Shown here: positions 52,690 to 62,234 of the stretch, one piece after another | Position numbering within the stretch: position 1 is the first letter of the stretch | How the letters are laid out: every line of letters starts with the position of its first letter | NCBI RefSeq assembly: GCF_000765145.1 | Contig: NZ_JMGA01000004.1 | Location: forward strand, 1-64,000 | Origin: Desulfosporosinus sp. HMP52 | Lineage (GTDB): Bacteria; Bacillota; Desulfitobacteriia; Desulfitobacteriales; Desulfitobacteriaceae | Reading direction: 5' to 3' | DNA: 64,000 nucleotides | Notes under the pieces: model-generated | The model's input: only the letters and a program-made list of their open reading frames with translations | The model's database searches: none | What the model was told of the DNA's origin: nothing | Position numbers and translations under genes: made by a program

Positions 52690-53160
52690 ATGGCTGAAAA
52701 AGAAGTTATCTTAACATTGGAAGGCCTCAAAAAGCTAGAAGAAGAGTTAGAGCTAACTAAAACTGTAAAGAGGCGAGAAGTTGCCGCGCGTATTAAGCAG
52801 GCCATTGACTTTGGGGATATTAGTGAGAACTCTGAGTACGATGATGCGAAAAATGACCAAGCCTTTATAGAAGGACGGATTATTACCCTTGAGAAAATGC
52901 TTAGGAATGCGCGGATTATTGATGAATTAGAGGGAACGGATACTGTGGCGGTTGGGGCAAAAGTACGTCTGAAAGACCTGGAATTTGGTGATGAGGAAGA
53001 GTATTTTATTGTCGGCTCAGCAGAGGCTGATCCCGGCACGAATAAAATATCCAACGAGTCTCCAGTGGGGAAAGCGGTCTTGGGTCAAACTAAAGGGTCT
53101 GTTGTAGAAGTAAATGTTCCTGTAGGTGTCATACACTATCAAATTCTGGATATTAAATAA
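52690..53160 (+). CDS. greA: Transcript cleavage factor GreA
   Basis: 156 residues: N-terminal coiled coil (about 8-75) with the acidic tip [18 protein letters not shown], and a C-terminal FKBP-like domain ending [19 protein letters not shown]. Rescues stalled RNA polymerase by stimulating RNA cleavage. Monocistronic with its own promoter. Confidence 0.95.
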   Translation: MAEKEVILTLEGLKKLEEELELTKTVKRREVAARIKQAIDFGDISENSEYDDAKNDQAFIEGRIITLEKMLRNARIIDELEGTDTVAVGAKVRLKDLEFGDEEEYFIVGSAEADPGTNKISNESPVGKAVLGQTKGSVVEVNVPVGVIHYQILDIK

Positions 53161-53478
53161 GAGCCCTATAGAAATAAAGATCCAAGAATTTAGTTAATTT
53201 CACCACTCCCCTTAAGTTAAAAAGGAAGTAGATTGCTCATCTAAATGCTCTAGCTAAAATGCTAGGGCATTTTGTTTTCCTACAGGATTAAGAGCTTCTG
53301 GTCTTTTGAATTTTTCACCTGGGTTTATAACAAAGAGAAATGATTTTTCATTCGACGGGATTTTTCTTTTTTTTCTAAAAATCTTAAACTAATAGCAGGA
53401 ATATTAGGGATAACGTGGAAAGCTTCAAATAAGTTAATAATCTCCCGATTTTTAATTAGTTTAAGCTTTAGGAGGATC
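53161..53478 (+). other. Intergenic region with greA terminator
   Basis: AAATGCTCTAGC (53243-53254) pairs with GCTAGGGCATTT (53261-53272, one G-U) and is followed by TGTTTT. The rest of the gap is AT-rich, with the AGGAGG ribosome site of the kinase gene near 53470. Confidence 0.7.
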
Positions 53479-55269
53479 ATGTTGAGCACTGATTTAGAAA
53501 AACAAAACATGAAAATTAGGTGCGACATTAGGATTATTAACAATAAAAGGATGAGATTCCTCTCAATTATGTTTTTGATTTTAATCTCCATCATATTATT
53601 GATCGATAATAATAATAGAGTCACAGGCTTATGGCATAATAATAATGCGTATGAACTATTATGCTATATTCATATATCTTTTTTTTGCATTGCGGTCTAT
53701 GGTATCTTGATCAGTTATTTAGATAAGGAATCTCATAAAGAAATCTATTTGCTGGTTAATCTCTTTCTGGGTCTAAACATGAGTTCTTTACTTTCGGGTT
53801 GGGTATCTCCCTATCTGAATGGTCAAATTTCTGTATATATTATCTGCTGTCTTTGTGTCTCCATTTTGTTTTCACTAAGACCTAGATACTCAAGTCTTTT
53901 ATTTATACAATCGTATTTGCTCCTCATAGTTGGCTTATATATGAATCAGACAAACTTAGAAACGTTTCAAGCCAATTTAATGAATGCTTCTTTAGTCTTT
54001 CCTATGGCCCTTTATATTTCAATCATCCTTTACAGATATACAGAAAGAGAATTGTATAATAAATACAATTTAGAGCACTTAGTAAAAGAACGAACAAGTG
54101 AATTATTGCGGGCAAATAATTTACTTAAAGCAGAGACTTCTCAACGGGAACAGATGCAAAGGGAAAAAATAGAGCACCTTACGAAATACTTAACGTTAGA
54201 GGTCGAACTTTCTCGTAGTAACCAACTTATCGCAGATATTATAAAGAATATGCCAGATAGTTTTTTTGCTATCGATAAGAACTGGCAAATAACCTATATC
54301 AATCGTGCTGGAGAGATAACCTTTGCCAAATCTCACGCTGAGTTAGTTGGAAAAACAATAACTGAATTATTCTGGGTCACTGACACCGTCCTCAATCACT
54401 TCTACGAGGTACTGACTGAAAAGAAATCCGTTTCCTTTGAATTCTTTGCCAAGGATTTAGGGGATAAATGGCTGGAAGTTAGGGCGTACCCAATGGAAAG
54501 TGGCCTGACTTGTTATCTTAGAGATATTACAAGCCGAAAAATAACAGAACACGAATTAGCAAGACTTGATCGACTTTACCTTGTAGGGCAATTGGCCTCA
54601 GGACTTGCCCATGAAATTCGCAATCCCCTTACAGTAGTACGTGGATACCTACAACTATTGGGCTCAAATTCAGCTTTTGGAGACAAAAAATCAGCCTTCG
54701 ATCTAATGATTTCCGAATTAGATCGAGCCAATGCTATCATCACCGAATTTCTTTCCCTGGCTCAGATCAAACAAACAGACCTAAAAACTATGAACTTAAA
54801 TGGAATCCTCACTAATCTATATCCGCTTTTAAGCGCAGATGCTACTAATCAAAATAAACAAATTCAACTCCTTCTTGGTGAGATACCCGACCTAAGGCTA
54901 AATTGTAAAGAAATCTCTCAAATGGTTCTGAATTTTGTCCGCAATGGTCTGGAATCTATGGATGCAGGCCGCTCACTTACGATAAAAAGTTTTAGAGAAG
55001 ATAATATGGTCGCTCTGGAGATTATTGACGAGGGATGTGGCATACCACAAGAAAACCTTAACAAGCTAGGAACCCCCTTCTTTACGACTAAAGACTACGG
55101 CACGGGACTTGGGTTAGCGACATCGTATAGAATTGCCGAATCTCACAATGCTAAGATTCGTGTCCTTTCCAGCTCTACCGGGACAAGTTTCTGCATCCTG
55201 TTTCCCATACCGGAACAAGGACAGGACGCCAGTAAGTCTGAAGCTGAACTTCATTCGTTTTCCGCTTGA
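53479..55269 (+). CDS. Sensor histidine kinase with membrane and PAS domains
   Basis: 596 residues: about six spans to residue 190, a coiled coil (190-250), PAS (255-350), HisKA with the phospho-acceptor His378 in LASGLAHEIRNPLTVVRGYL, then ATPase with the N box NFVRNGLESM, DEGCGIP and GTGLGLA. The order resembles Spo0-type sporulation kinases of Firmicutes. No response regulator is adjacent, which fits an orphan phosphorelay kinase. AGGAGG precedes the ATG closely. Confidence 0.9.
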   Translation: MLSTDLEKQNMKIRCDIRIINNKRMRFLSIMFLILISIILLIDNNNRVTGLWHNNNAYELLCYIHISFFCIAVYGILISYLDKESHKEIYLLVNLFLGLNMSSLLSGWVSPYLNGQISVYIICCLCVSILFSLRPRYSSLLFIQSYLLLIVGLYMNQTNLETFQANLMNASLVFPMALYISIILYRYTERELYNKYNLEHLVKERTSELLRANNLLKAETSQREQMQREKIEHLTKYLTLEVELSRSNQLIADIIKNMPDSFFAIDKNWQITYINRAGEITFAKSHAELVGKTITELFWVTDTVLNHFYEVLTEKKSVSFEFFAKDLGDKWLEVRAYPMESGLTCYLRDITSRKITEHELARLDRLYLVGQLASGLAHEIRNPLTVVRGYLQLLGSNSAFGDKKSAFDLMISELDRANAIITEFLSLAQIKQTDLKTMNLNGILTNLYPLLSADATNQNKQIQLLLGEIPDLRLNCKEISQMVLNFVRNGLESMDAGRSLTIKSFREDNMVALEIIDEGCGIPQENLNKLGTPFFTTKDYGTGLGLATSYRIAESHNAKIRVLSSSTGTSFCILFPIPEQGQDASKSEAELHSFSA

Positions 55270-55305
55270 TAAATCTAATGATTAGGAAATCACTATTTCT
55301 ATAAG

Positions 55306-55347
55306 AAAACGGTCTTTTTCCATTGTAGAAGTGGAAGGGACTGTTTT
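55306..55347 (+). terminator. Hairpin after the kinase gene
   Basis: AAAACGGTCTTTTTCCAT pairs with GTGGAAGGGACTGTTTT using several G-U pairs. Confidence 0.55.
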
Positions 55348-55520
55348 ACTTTATGTTATGAAGTGAAATCTGGATGAACCTTGGGTTAGGTCATAGTTAT
55401 AAGGTTTCTCTGCAATTGCTTACAATAACTTAAAAAAGCAGATTAATGCATGAACGCGCAGAAAAAACAGTGGAAAAAAGCACAAAACGTGATATGATTA
55501 GTATCAAGGAGTTGTTAAAT

Positions 55521-56297
55521 ATGTTTGCTGAGGAACGTCAAGAGGTAATCCTTGCAAAACTAAAGTCTCTCGGTAGGGTATTTGCAAAGGAGCTGGCGCA
55601 AGAATTTGAAGTCTCCATTGATACCATTCGCAGAGACCTTACAACCATGGAACAAAAAGGTCTTATAAAAAGAACCCACGGAGGGGCAGTACCGTTATCA
55701 AAGGTCAGAAGATTTCCTATCGATGATCGGATTAGGTATAGTGAGGGAACGGAGCATCAGAATGCAGTGGCTAAGCTCGCTACATCATTTATCGAGCCAG
55801 GTGACACTGTTTTTATCGGCGGGGCCAGTATCCACTATGTTCTATTGAAATATCTACCGGTTGATTGGAATTATACAGTAATCACAAATTCCCTGGTTAT
55901 TGCTGATAAACTTCAACATCAACGCAATATTGAAACCTATATCGTTTGCGGAAAAGTTAAAAGTGAAGAAGGAATCGTCGATCCTTTGGCCACAGAATTC
56001 ATGAGAACTTTACGCCTAGATACGGCTTTCTTAACCGGTGGAGGGATCTCTGCAAAACATGGTCTAAGTAGCTCAACTCCCGAAGGAGCAATTTTTCAAA
56101 GAACCGTAGCAGAAGTTTCACGGCAAACTGTCTGCCTGGCTAATTTTGACAAAGTGGGAACGGAATTTTTTGCCAAAACCATTGATTTGAAAGGTTTAGA
56201 TATTCTCATCACTGATTGGGAAGCACCCCATGAGGAAATTGAGAGAATTGAAGAGTTAGGGGTTAAGGTCTTAATTGCCCAGGAAAACTACCTTTAG
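55521..56297 (+). CDS. DeoR/GlpR-family transcriptional regulator
   Basis: 258 residues: N-terminal HTH with the DeoR signature (FAKELAQEFEVSIDTIRRDLTTMEQ, KRTHGGAV), and a C-terminal sugar-phosphate-sensing domain (FIGGASIHYVL, VITNSLVIADKL, TAFLTGGG, NFDKVGTEFF). The start is set at ATG 55521, because AAGGAG lies nine bases upstream and family members start MxAEERQ; ATG 55446 has no ribosome site. No sugar operon is adjacent. Neighbour is a DegT aminotransferase. Confidence 0.87.
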   Translation: MFAEERQEVILAKLKSLGRVFAKELAQEFEVSIDTIRRDLTTMEQKGLIKRTHGGAVPLSKVRRFPIDDRIRYSEGTEHQNAVAKLATSFIEPGDTVFIGGASIHYVLLKYLPVDWNYTVITNSLVIADKLQHQRNIETYIVCGKVKSEEGIVDPLATEFMRTLRLDTAFLTGGGISAKHGLSSSTPEGAIFQRTVAEVSRQTVCLANFDKVGTEFFAKTIDLKGLDILITDWEAPHEEIERIEELGVKVLIAQENYL

Positions 56298-56375
56298 CAG
56301 ATAATTGTTTGAATGAGAGAGATAAAAGGAAACCTATTTAAAAGTTCTAGAAATGAATTATGGAGGCGTTTAATA

Positions 56376-57551
56376 ATGTACAAAAAAATACCCTTTTCAC
56401 CACCTGATATAACTGAAGAAGAAATTTCAGCCGTTTCAGAAATTTTAAGATCCGGTTGGATCACAACAGGTCCCAACACTGGATTGTTTGAACAAGAATT
56501 AGCAGCTTATTGCGGTACCCAGTATGCGGTAGCTTTAAATAGTGCTACAGCAGGCATGGAGCTGATTTTAAAAGTTTTAGGTATAGGTGGAGATGATGAT
56601 GAAGTGATAACAACTCCTTATACCTATGCTGCAACCGCCAATGTACTTGTTCATCGTGGAATTATGCCAACTTTTGTCGATGTTAAGAAAGGAAGCTTTC
56701 TGATTGATGAAGAGAAGATTTATAGCGCGATTACGCCAAAGACAAAGGCGATAATGACCGTTGACATTGCAGGAGTCCCGGTTGACTATGATGGTATAAG
56801 GCAGATTCTCAAAACACTGGGTCGGGAAGATATTACTTTGATTTCTGATTCTGCTCATTCCTTTGGGGCTGCGTATAAGGGGCAGAAAGTTGGAGGGCAG
56901 ATGGATTTTCATGTGTTTTCTTTTCATGCTGTAAAGAACTTAACCACAGCAGAAGGGGGAGCCATTACATATAATGACAACAATTTTAAGGGTAAGGAAG
57001 ACTTATATAAGGAATTCAAATATACATCCTTACATGGGCAAAATAAGGATGCTTTGTCAAAAACCCAGGCCGGTGCTTGGAAATACGATATCTTGACCGA
57101 TGGATTCAAATGTAATATGACCGATATTATGGCAGCAATTGGACGGGTTCAACTACGACGGCATGAAGAAATGATCAGAAAAAGAGCCGAAATCCATGAA
57201 GTATATAGCGAAATACTTGGCGCAAAAGAATGGGCGATTCTGCCGCTTGATAAAAACCATGAAGTAGCAACAAACTATCATTTATATACCCTAAGGCTGA
57301 AGGATTTTAGCGAGGAACAAAGGGATCGCGTAATAAAGATGTTAGGTGAAAAGGACATCGCCACAAATGTACACTTTATGCCGCTGCCGATGTTCACCTT
57401 CTATAGAAACCTGGGTTACAGACTTGAAGATTATCCGAATGCCCATGCTCAGTATGCCAATGAAATTTCACTTCCCCTTTATTCGAAGCTGACAGTTGAT
57501 GAAGCGGAATATGTGGCAAAGGAACTTATCGAGTGTATTGAAATGATTTAG
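56376..57551 (+). CDS. DegT/DnrJ/EryC1/StrS-family PLP aminotransferase
   Basis: 391 residues. FSPPDITEEEISAVSEILRSGWITTG is the family opening, FSFHAVKNLTTAEGGAI carries the PLP lysine, and DFHVFSFHAVKNLTT and GFKCNMTDIMAAIGRVQL are conserved. Family members aminate keto-sugars for surface glycans. ATG 56376 follows TATGGAGG. No other sugar-nucleotide genes are adjacent, so the substrate is unclear. Confidence 0.88.
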   Translation: MYKKIPFSPPDITEEEISAVSEILRSGWITTGPNTGLFEQELAAYCGTQYAVALNSATAGMELILKVLGIGGDDDEVITTPYTYAATANVLVHRGIMPTFVDVKKGSFLIDEEKIYSAITPKTKAIMTVDIAGVPVDYDGIRQILKTLGREDITLISDSAHSFGAAYKGQKVGGQMDFHVFSFHAVKNLTTAEGGAITYNDNNFKGKEDLYKEFKYTSLHGQNKDALSKTQAGAWKYDILTDGFKCNMTDIMAAIGRVQLRRHEEMIRKRAEIHEVYSEILGAKEWAILPLDKNHEVATNYHLYTLRLKDFSEEQRDRVIKMLGEKDIATNVHFMPLPMFTFYRNLGYRLEDYPNAHAQYANEISLPLYSKLTVDEAEYVAKELIECIEMI

Positions 57552-58318
57552 CAGGATGGAAATCGGGATTAAGGCGATATAGATATAAAAATCCGAAATA
57601 ACATAATAAGTAATTAATATTTCGGAGAGGATTATAATAAGTAGTGAGAAAGAAAGCGGAAGCCTTTTTATGCAGGCTTCCGCTTTAATTTGACATAGGA
57701 TTTGCTTTCAAGGGGTTTTTAAACAAGTACATTTCATTTTGTTAATAGCCTAGTAAGGCAGCTTGTTTTTACAATAAGTAAATGAGCTCAAACCCTTACC
57801 AATAGGCCATCTGGGCCTTTTTGAAATCACATGTTCAATAGTTTCGAAACCTTCTAAATGTTTATTTAACTACTAAAAATTTTTTTTATGTACTTAAACG
57901 TGACAGATAATATGAAGAGATTAAACTATAGAGAGTTGAATGTTTCGGAAAAACAAACATTAAAGAAAGGAGCACAAAATCTTAAGCCTAGAGATTTCTG
58001 AATTGTGTCTGCGATTCACACAACCCTTATTGTTCATTTAGCTATTATTATCCATAACCAATTCAAATTGCAACCCATTTTTTTATTTGATTTTTATTTT
58101 GTTAAGTTTATATGGAATACGATTAGACTCAAATCTCTTATATTGATTGCTCAGTGACATTCAAGTGGAATTGTTCACAAAAATAAAAGTTTTATCTCTA
58201 TAGACAATTTAAAAATTTTAAATATTCAACAGCCTTCGTTAAAATGCAAATCAACTGCTTTTGATTAGATTCAACAGCGATTTGCAAGAGAGTTTACTAA
58301 AAAGAGGTGGCAAAACAC
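57552..58318. other. 767-base intergenic region before the hydrogenase operon
   Basis: It holds two terminators: AAAGCGGAAGCCT (57653-57665) with AGGCTTCCGCTTT (57674-57686), and a short AGGCC/GGCCT stem with T5 at 57804-57822. The rest is AT-rich with no gene I can support. Around 58224-58286 are repeats described separately. A long leader or upstream activation region for hydA is likely. Confidence 0.65.
58224..58286 (+). promoter_or_regulatory. Repeats in the hydA upstream region
   Basis: ATTCAACAGC occurs at 58224-58233 and 58269-58278. TGCAAATC (58245-58252) and GATTTGCA (58279-58286) are inverted arms. AATCAA (58249-58254) and TTGATT (58261-58266) form a nested palindrome. The pattern fits one or more regulator sites, or a structured leader. 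It lies 32 bases before the hydA ATG. Confidence 0.4.
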
Positions 58319-59902
58319 ATGGCAAGCAAAGCAGGACAAGTGAAAAATTTATCTAGACGTTCTTTTCTCAAGTTTGTTGGAGGAACAGCAGGTTTGGTCG
58401 GTATCTCGCTAAACTTGACTGGTTGTGGAGACCCAGCGACAGCTGATGAAGCCATTGGTGGCAATGGCTGGATGCCAACCCAATACAACGCACCAGGTAA
58501 CTGGCCTACCAGTGTTCGTGGTCGCGTTCCCATTGATCCGGAGAACCCGGCAATTGTCAGGGATGACCAAAAGTGTATACTTTGTGGCCAATGTATTGAA
58601 GTATGTGAGAGAATTCAATCAGTTTTTGGAAATTATGAACTGCCCATTAAAAAGGAATTCGTTTGTGTAAATTGTGGCCAATGTATTCAATGGTGCCCAT
58701 CCGGAGCAATTTCAGAACGGGATGATGTTAATAAAGTATTCAAAGCTCTCGCAGATCCAAACGTTACAGTTGTAGTGCAAACTGCGCCGGCAACTCGTAT
58801 TGGTCTGGGCGAAGAATTTGGTATGCCTGTAGGAACTAATGTTCAGGGCAAACAAGTTGCCGCCTTGAGAAAATTAGGGTTTGACGTAGTTTTTGATACT
58901 AACTTTACAGCTGACCTGACCATTATGGAAGAAGGCACAGAGCTTGTTAAGCGTGTCACTGGCGAATTGCATCACCCTATTCCGCAGATGACCTCATGCT
59001 GTCCTGGCTGGGTTAAGTTTGTGGAATATTTCTATCCTGAACTTATTCCTAATTTATCATCAGCGAAGTCTCCTCAGCAGATGGAAGGGGCTTTAATTAA
59101 AACCTATTTCGCAGAAAAGAAAGAAGTAGATCCCAAAAAGATCTTCTCAGTTTCCATCATGCCTTGTACAGCAAAGAAATTTGAATGTCAACGCCCGGAA
59201 ATGAATTCAGCCAGTAAAGAGTTAAATGATAGTAATGTTTCCCCTGATGTAGATGTAGTTCTTACAACAAGAGAACTTGCCAGAATGATCAAGCGAGCAG
59301 GTATTGATTTCGCTTCCCTTCCGGAAGAGGAGTACGATAAGTTGATGGGTACCGGAACAGGTGCAGGAGTAATCTTCGGCACGACCGGTGGCGTTATGGA
59401 AGCTGCAGTACGTTCTGCCTATTTTCTGATAACTGGGCAACAACCACCCGCTGCGCTTTGGAATTTAACTCCGGTAAGAGGAATGCAGGGTGTTAAGGAA
59501 GCAGCAGTTAATATTCCCGGGGTGGGAGATGTAAAAGTTGCTGTAATTTCCGGTCTGGCTAATGCCAGAAAGGTAATGGATCAGATGAAAGCAGGTAATG
59601 CACCCTGGGCTTTCATGGAAATAATGGCTTGTCCCGGAGGCTGTGAATATGGCGGCGGTCAACCCCGTGCTTCATCACCCCCTTCAGACGAAGATCGCAA
59701 TAGACGTGCTGCATCTTTATACAATATTGATGCCAAGTCCAAACTGCGCAATAGTCATGATAATCCTGAGATCAAACAAATCTATGCCGATTTCTTAACC
59801 GCTCCGATGAGCGAAAAAGCAGAAGAACTTCTGCATACACATTATGTTTCCAGGGCGGATGATTTTATTCCTAAAAAATCCGAAGAAAACAAATTATTTT
59901 AA
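58319..59902 (+). CDS. hydA: Exported [FeFe] hydrogenase, large and small subunit domains fused
   Basis: 527 residues. SRRSFLKFVGGTAGLVGISL near the N-terminus is a twin-arginine signal. Two 4Fe-4S clusters follow (CILCGQCIEVC, CVNCGQCIQWC). The H-cluster motifs are complete: TSCCPGWVKF, MPCTAKKFE and EIMACPGGCEYGGGQP. The C-terminal RRAASLYNID..LRNSHDNP part is the iron-hydrogenase small-subunit domain. It is followed by a ferredoxin-type subunit and an NrfD-like membrane subunit. ATG 58319 has GAGGTGG eight bases upstream. HydE, HydF and HydG maturases are not in the window. Confidence 0.93.
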   Translation: MASKAGQVKNLSRRSFLKFVGGTAGLVGISLNLTGCGDPATADEAIGGNGWMPTQYNAPGNWPTSVRGRVPIDPENPAIVRDDQKCILCGQCIEVCERIQSVFGNYELPIKKEFVCVNCGQCIQWCPSGAISERDDVNKVFKALADPNVTVVVQTAPATRIGLGEEFGMPVGTNVQGKQVAALRKLGFDVVFDTNFTADLTIMEEGTELVKRVTGELHHPIPQMTSCCPGWVKFVEYFYPELIPNLSSAKSPQQMEGALIKTYFAEKKEVDPKKIFSVSIMPCTAKKFECQRPEMNSASKELNDSNVSPDVDVVLTTRELARMIKRAGIDFASLPEEEYDKLMGTGTGAGVIFGTTGGVMEAAVRSAYFLITGQQPPAALWNLTPVRGMQGVKEAAVNIPGVGDVKVAVISGLANARKVMDQMKAGNAPWAFMEIMACPGGCEYGGGQPRASSPPSDEDRNRRAASLYNIDAKSKLRNSHDNPEIKQIYADFLTAPMSEKAEELLHTHYVSRADDFIPKKSEENKLF

Positions 59903-59918
59903 GTAGGAGGTGGAAAAA

Positions 59919-60695
59919 ATGGCAAAGGGAGTACTCGTAGATATACCGAAATGTATAGGCTGTGAAAGCTGTTCGGTCGCCTGTAAATTGTGGAATGAAC
60001 TTGAATGGGATGAGCAGGAAAAATGCAAGACAGCTGCAGACAGAGCGAAAGAACCTAACAACGGCTTATGGCCTGAAGAATGGACATCAATTAATCGTTT
60101 TGACCTGGAAAAGGACGGCGAATCCGTCGCACGATATGTTAAAGCCCAATGTATGCACTGTGAAGATCCCGCCTGTGTATCATCATGTTTCTCCAAGGCA
60201 TTCCAGAAGCTTCCCGAAGGACCGGTTATCTATGATCAGTCGCTGTGTGTAGGCTGCCGCTACTGCATGATGGCATGTCCATTTGACATCCTGAGATACG
60301 AATGGAAGAAAGCTATTCCAGGAGTAAGGAAATGTCAAATGTGTGCCACAAGAGTCGCAAATAACCAGGAAACTGCCTGTACCTCAGTCTGCCCGACAGG
60401 AGCAATTACCTTTGGGGACAGAGAGGAATTACTGGCCGAAGCAAAAAAGAGAATCAAAGAACACGGTTATGTAGATAGAGTATTTGGAGAGAAAGAAGCA
60501 GGGGGAACATCCTGGCTTTATATCTCAGATACCCCGTTTGAGCAGATGAGATTCAGAACGGATGTAACAACCAAGCCGTTGCCGTCTTATACAGAAGGAT
60601 ATATGAAAGCTACACCATTTGTGGGAGTTGGCTGGGCGGCTATATTAGCCGGATTATATGTCTATAACAATAAGGGCAAGGAACCTCTAGATTAA
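59919..60695 (+). CDS. Four-cluster ferredoxin-type subunit of the hydrogenase complex
   Basis: 258 residues of the DmsB/HybA type with four cysteine groups: CIGCESCSVAC, CMHCEDPACVSSC, CVGCRYCMMAC and CQMCATRVANNQETACTSVC. A hydrophobic C-terminal segment (FVGVGWAAILAGLYVY) could anchor it. No Tat signal of its own, so it probably crosses with the hydrogenase as a hitchhiker, or is in fact cytoplasmic. ATG 59919 has AGGAGGTGG upstream. Confidence 0.9.
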   Translation: MAKGVLVDIPKCIGCESCSVACKLWNELEWDEQEKCKTAADRAKEPNNGLWPEEWTSINRFDLEKDGESVARYVKAQCMHCEDPACVSSCFSKAFQKLPEGPVIYDQSLCVGCRYCMMACPFDILRYEWKKAIPGVRKCQMCATRVANNQETACTSVCPTGAITFGDREELLAEAKKRIKEHGYVDRVFGEKEAGGTSWLYISDTPFEQMRFRTDVTTKPLPSYTEGYMKATPFVGVGWAAILAGLYVYNNKGKEPLD

Positions 60696-60724
60696 TACAT
60701 TAAAAACAGAATGGAGGGAAATGT

Positions 60725-61948
60725 ATGGAACTCATCACTACCGTCTTAAGTAAAGCAGGCGCTAAAAAGTCCACCGTGAAGTGGAAGTTTAAAATGACCC
60801 CCATGAGATGGGTGTTTACGGGCATAGCGGCTGCAGCTATAGCAGTAATCCTGGTGCGTTTTGTCTTAGGCTTGGGAGCGACTACCAACCTTAACGACCA
60901 GTGGCCATGGGGACTCTGGATTTCATTTGACGTATTGTTAGGGGTAGCCCTGGCAGGAGGCGGATATGGAACAGCCCTTATAGTATATGTGCTTCGCCGG
61001 GATAAGTTTTACCCCATCGCAAGAAGTGCAATGTTGACATCATTATTAGGTTATATTGTGGTTGTACTCGGTTTATTGATTGAAGTAGGACAATGGTTCA
61101 ACTTCTGGAGACCTTATGTATCATGGGGACATGCCAGTGTATTGTTTGAAGTATTTTGGTGTATTTCCTGTTATACAGTGATTCAGATCTTGGAATTCTG
61201 CGAAGTTGGAACCGAGAAAGTATTTAAAGGGGCCCACAAATACCTGAAGAAAGCAATGCCTGTAATGCTGATCATCGGTATTACTCTGCCAACCTTGCAC
61301 CAATCATCACTGGGCCAACTGTTTTATCTAATGGTAGGTAAAGTAAACCCACTTTGGTGGACAGCATTTCTGCCGGTGTTCTTCCTGTTATCCTCATTCT
61401 TCGTCGGGGCCGGTATGATTGTTATCGAAAGCACTTTAGCCGGTAAGGCACTCAATCATAAAGTAGAAATCCCTGTTTTAAGAGGGTTGGTCAAAATTTC
61501 TGCCGGAGCCATGATCTTGTATCTGATGTTAAAGATCACGGATATGGTGGTAAGAGGAACCTTTGCCAATGCTTTTGCCTTTGATTTGCCCAGTATCATG
61601 TTCCTGAGCGAACTGACTTTCGGGGTAATAATCCCTGTAATCATAGCATTCAGTTCCTTGTCCAGCACCCGTAAGGGCCTGATCTGGTTTGGAATACTTA
61701 CCGTAAGTGGAGTTGTTATGAATAGGTTTGATGTACTGTTCACAGGAATGGGAAAATATCTGAACCAATACGGCGGATCTTATGTCCCTGCCGTGTCCGA
61801 GTTTATTGTCAGCTTAGGATTAGTGTCAATAGCTTGTTTAGCTTACCTATTCTTAGCCGAAAACTTTAATATCTTAGGCAGTCATGGATCAGAGCATGCC
61901 GATGATATTGAGATCAAAGATGGAAAATACGCTTCCACTGCGAAGTAA
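60725..61948 (+). CDS. NrfD/HybB-type quinone-reactive membrane subunit
   Basis: 407 residues with about ten spans. PWGLWISFDVLLGVALAGGGYG and VLFEVFWCISCYTVIQ, with conserved Glu and His in spans, are typical. NrfD proteins pass electrons between the ferredoxin subunit and menaquinone. Together with hydA and the ferredoxin subunit it forms a membrane-bound hydrogenase-quinone module. Follows the previous gene by 29 bases with ATGGAGGGAA. Confidence 0.9.
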   Translation: MELITTVLSKAGAKKSTVKWKFKMTPMRWVFTGIAAAAIAVILVRFVLGLGATTNLNDQWPWGLWISFDVLLGVALAGGGYGTALIVYVLRRDKFYPIARSAMLTSLLGYIVVVLGLLIEVGQWFNFWRPYVSWGHASVLFEVFWCISCYTVIQILEFCEVGTEKVFKGAHKYLKKAMPVMLIIGITLPTLHQSSLGQLFYLMVGKVNPLWWTAFLPVFFLLSSFFVGAGMIVIESTLAGKALNHKVEIPVLRGLVKISAGAMILYLMLKITDMVVRGTFANAFAFDLPSIMFLSELTFGVIIPVIIAFSSLSSTRKGLIWFGILTVSGVVMNRFDVLFTGMGKYLNQYGGSYVPAVSEFIVSLGLVSIACLAYLFLAENFNILGSHGSEHADDIEIKDGKYASTAK

Positions 61949-61963
61949 GCATTTAGCTTAAGC

Positions 61964-62009
61964 TATCCACTTAATCCCTCTGATTAATTTCAGAGGGATT
62001 GAGTGGATA
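61964..62009 (+). terminator. Hairpin after the hydrogenase genes
   Basis: AATCCCTCTGA (61973-61983) with TCAGAGGGATT (61990-62000), extended by ATCCAC/GTGGAT. No T-run follows, so it may only partly stop transcription before the next gene. Confidence 0.6.
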
Positions 62010-62234
62010 TATGAAATTAATTAGTTGCCCAAATTTTTACGATATAAGATATACACGATATACCCTATAGGATGTTTACTAAACGGACGAGGTTAGATAA
62101 GTTTCTGCTTGAAAAAGCCCTTGAAAGAGTCAACTCAACTTATGCCAGGTTAACTAATTATCTGTGTTTATTAAGTTTTAATATAGATTAAAATTCGATA
62201 GTAATCTTATATAACCGTTCAGAGAGGTGTCTTA

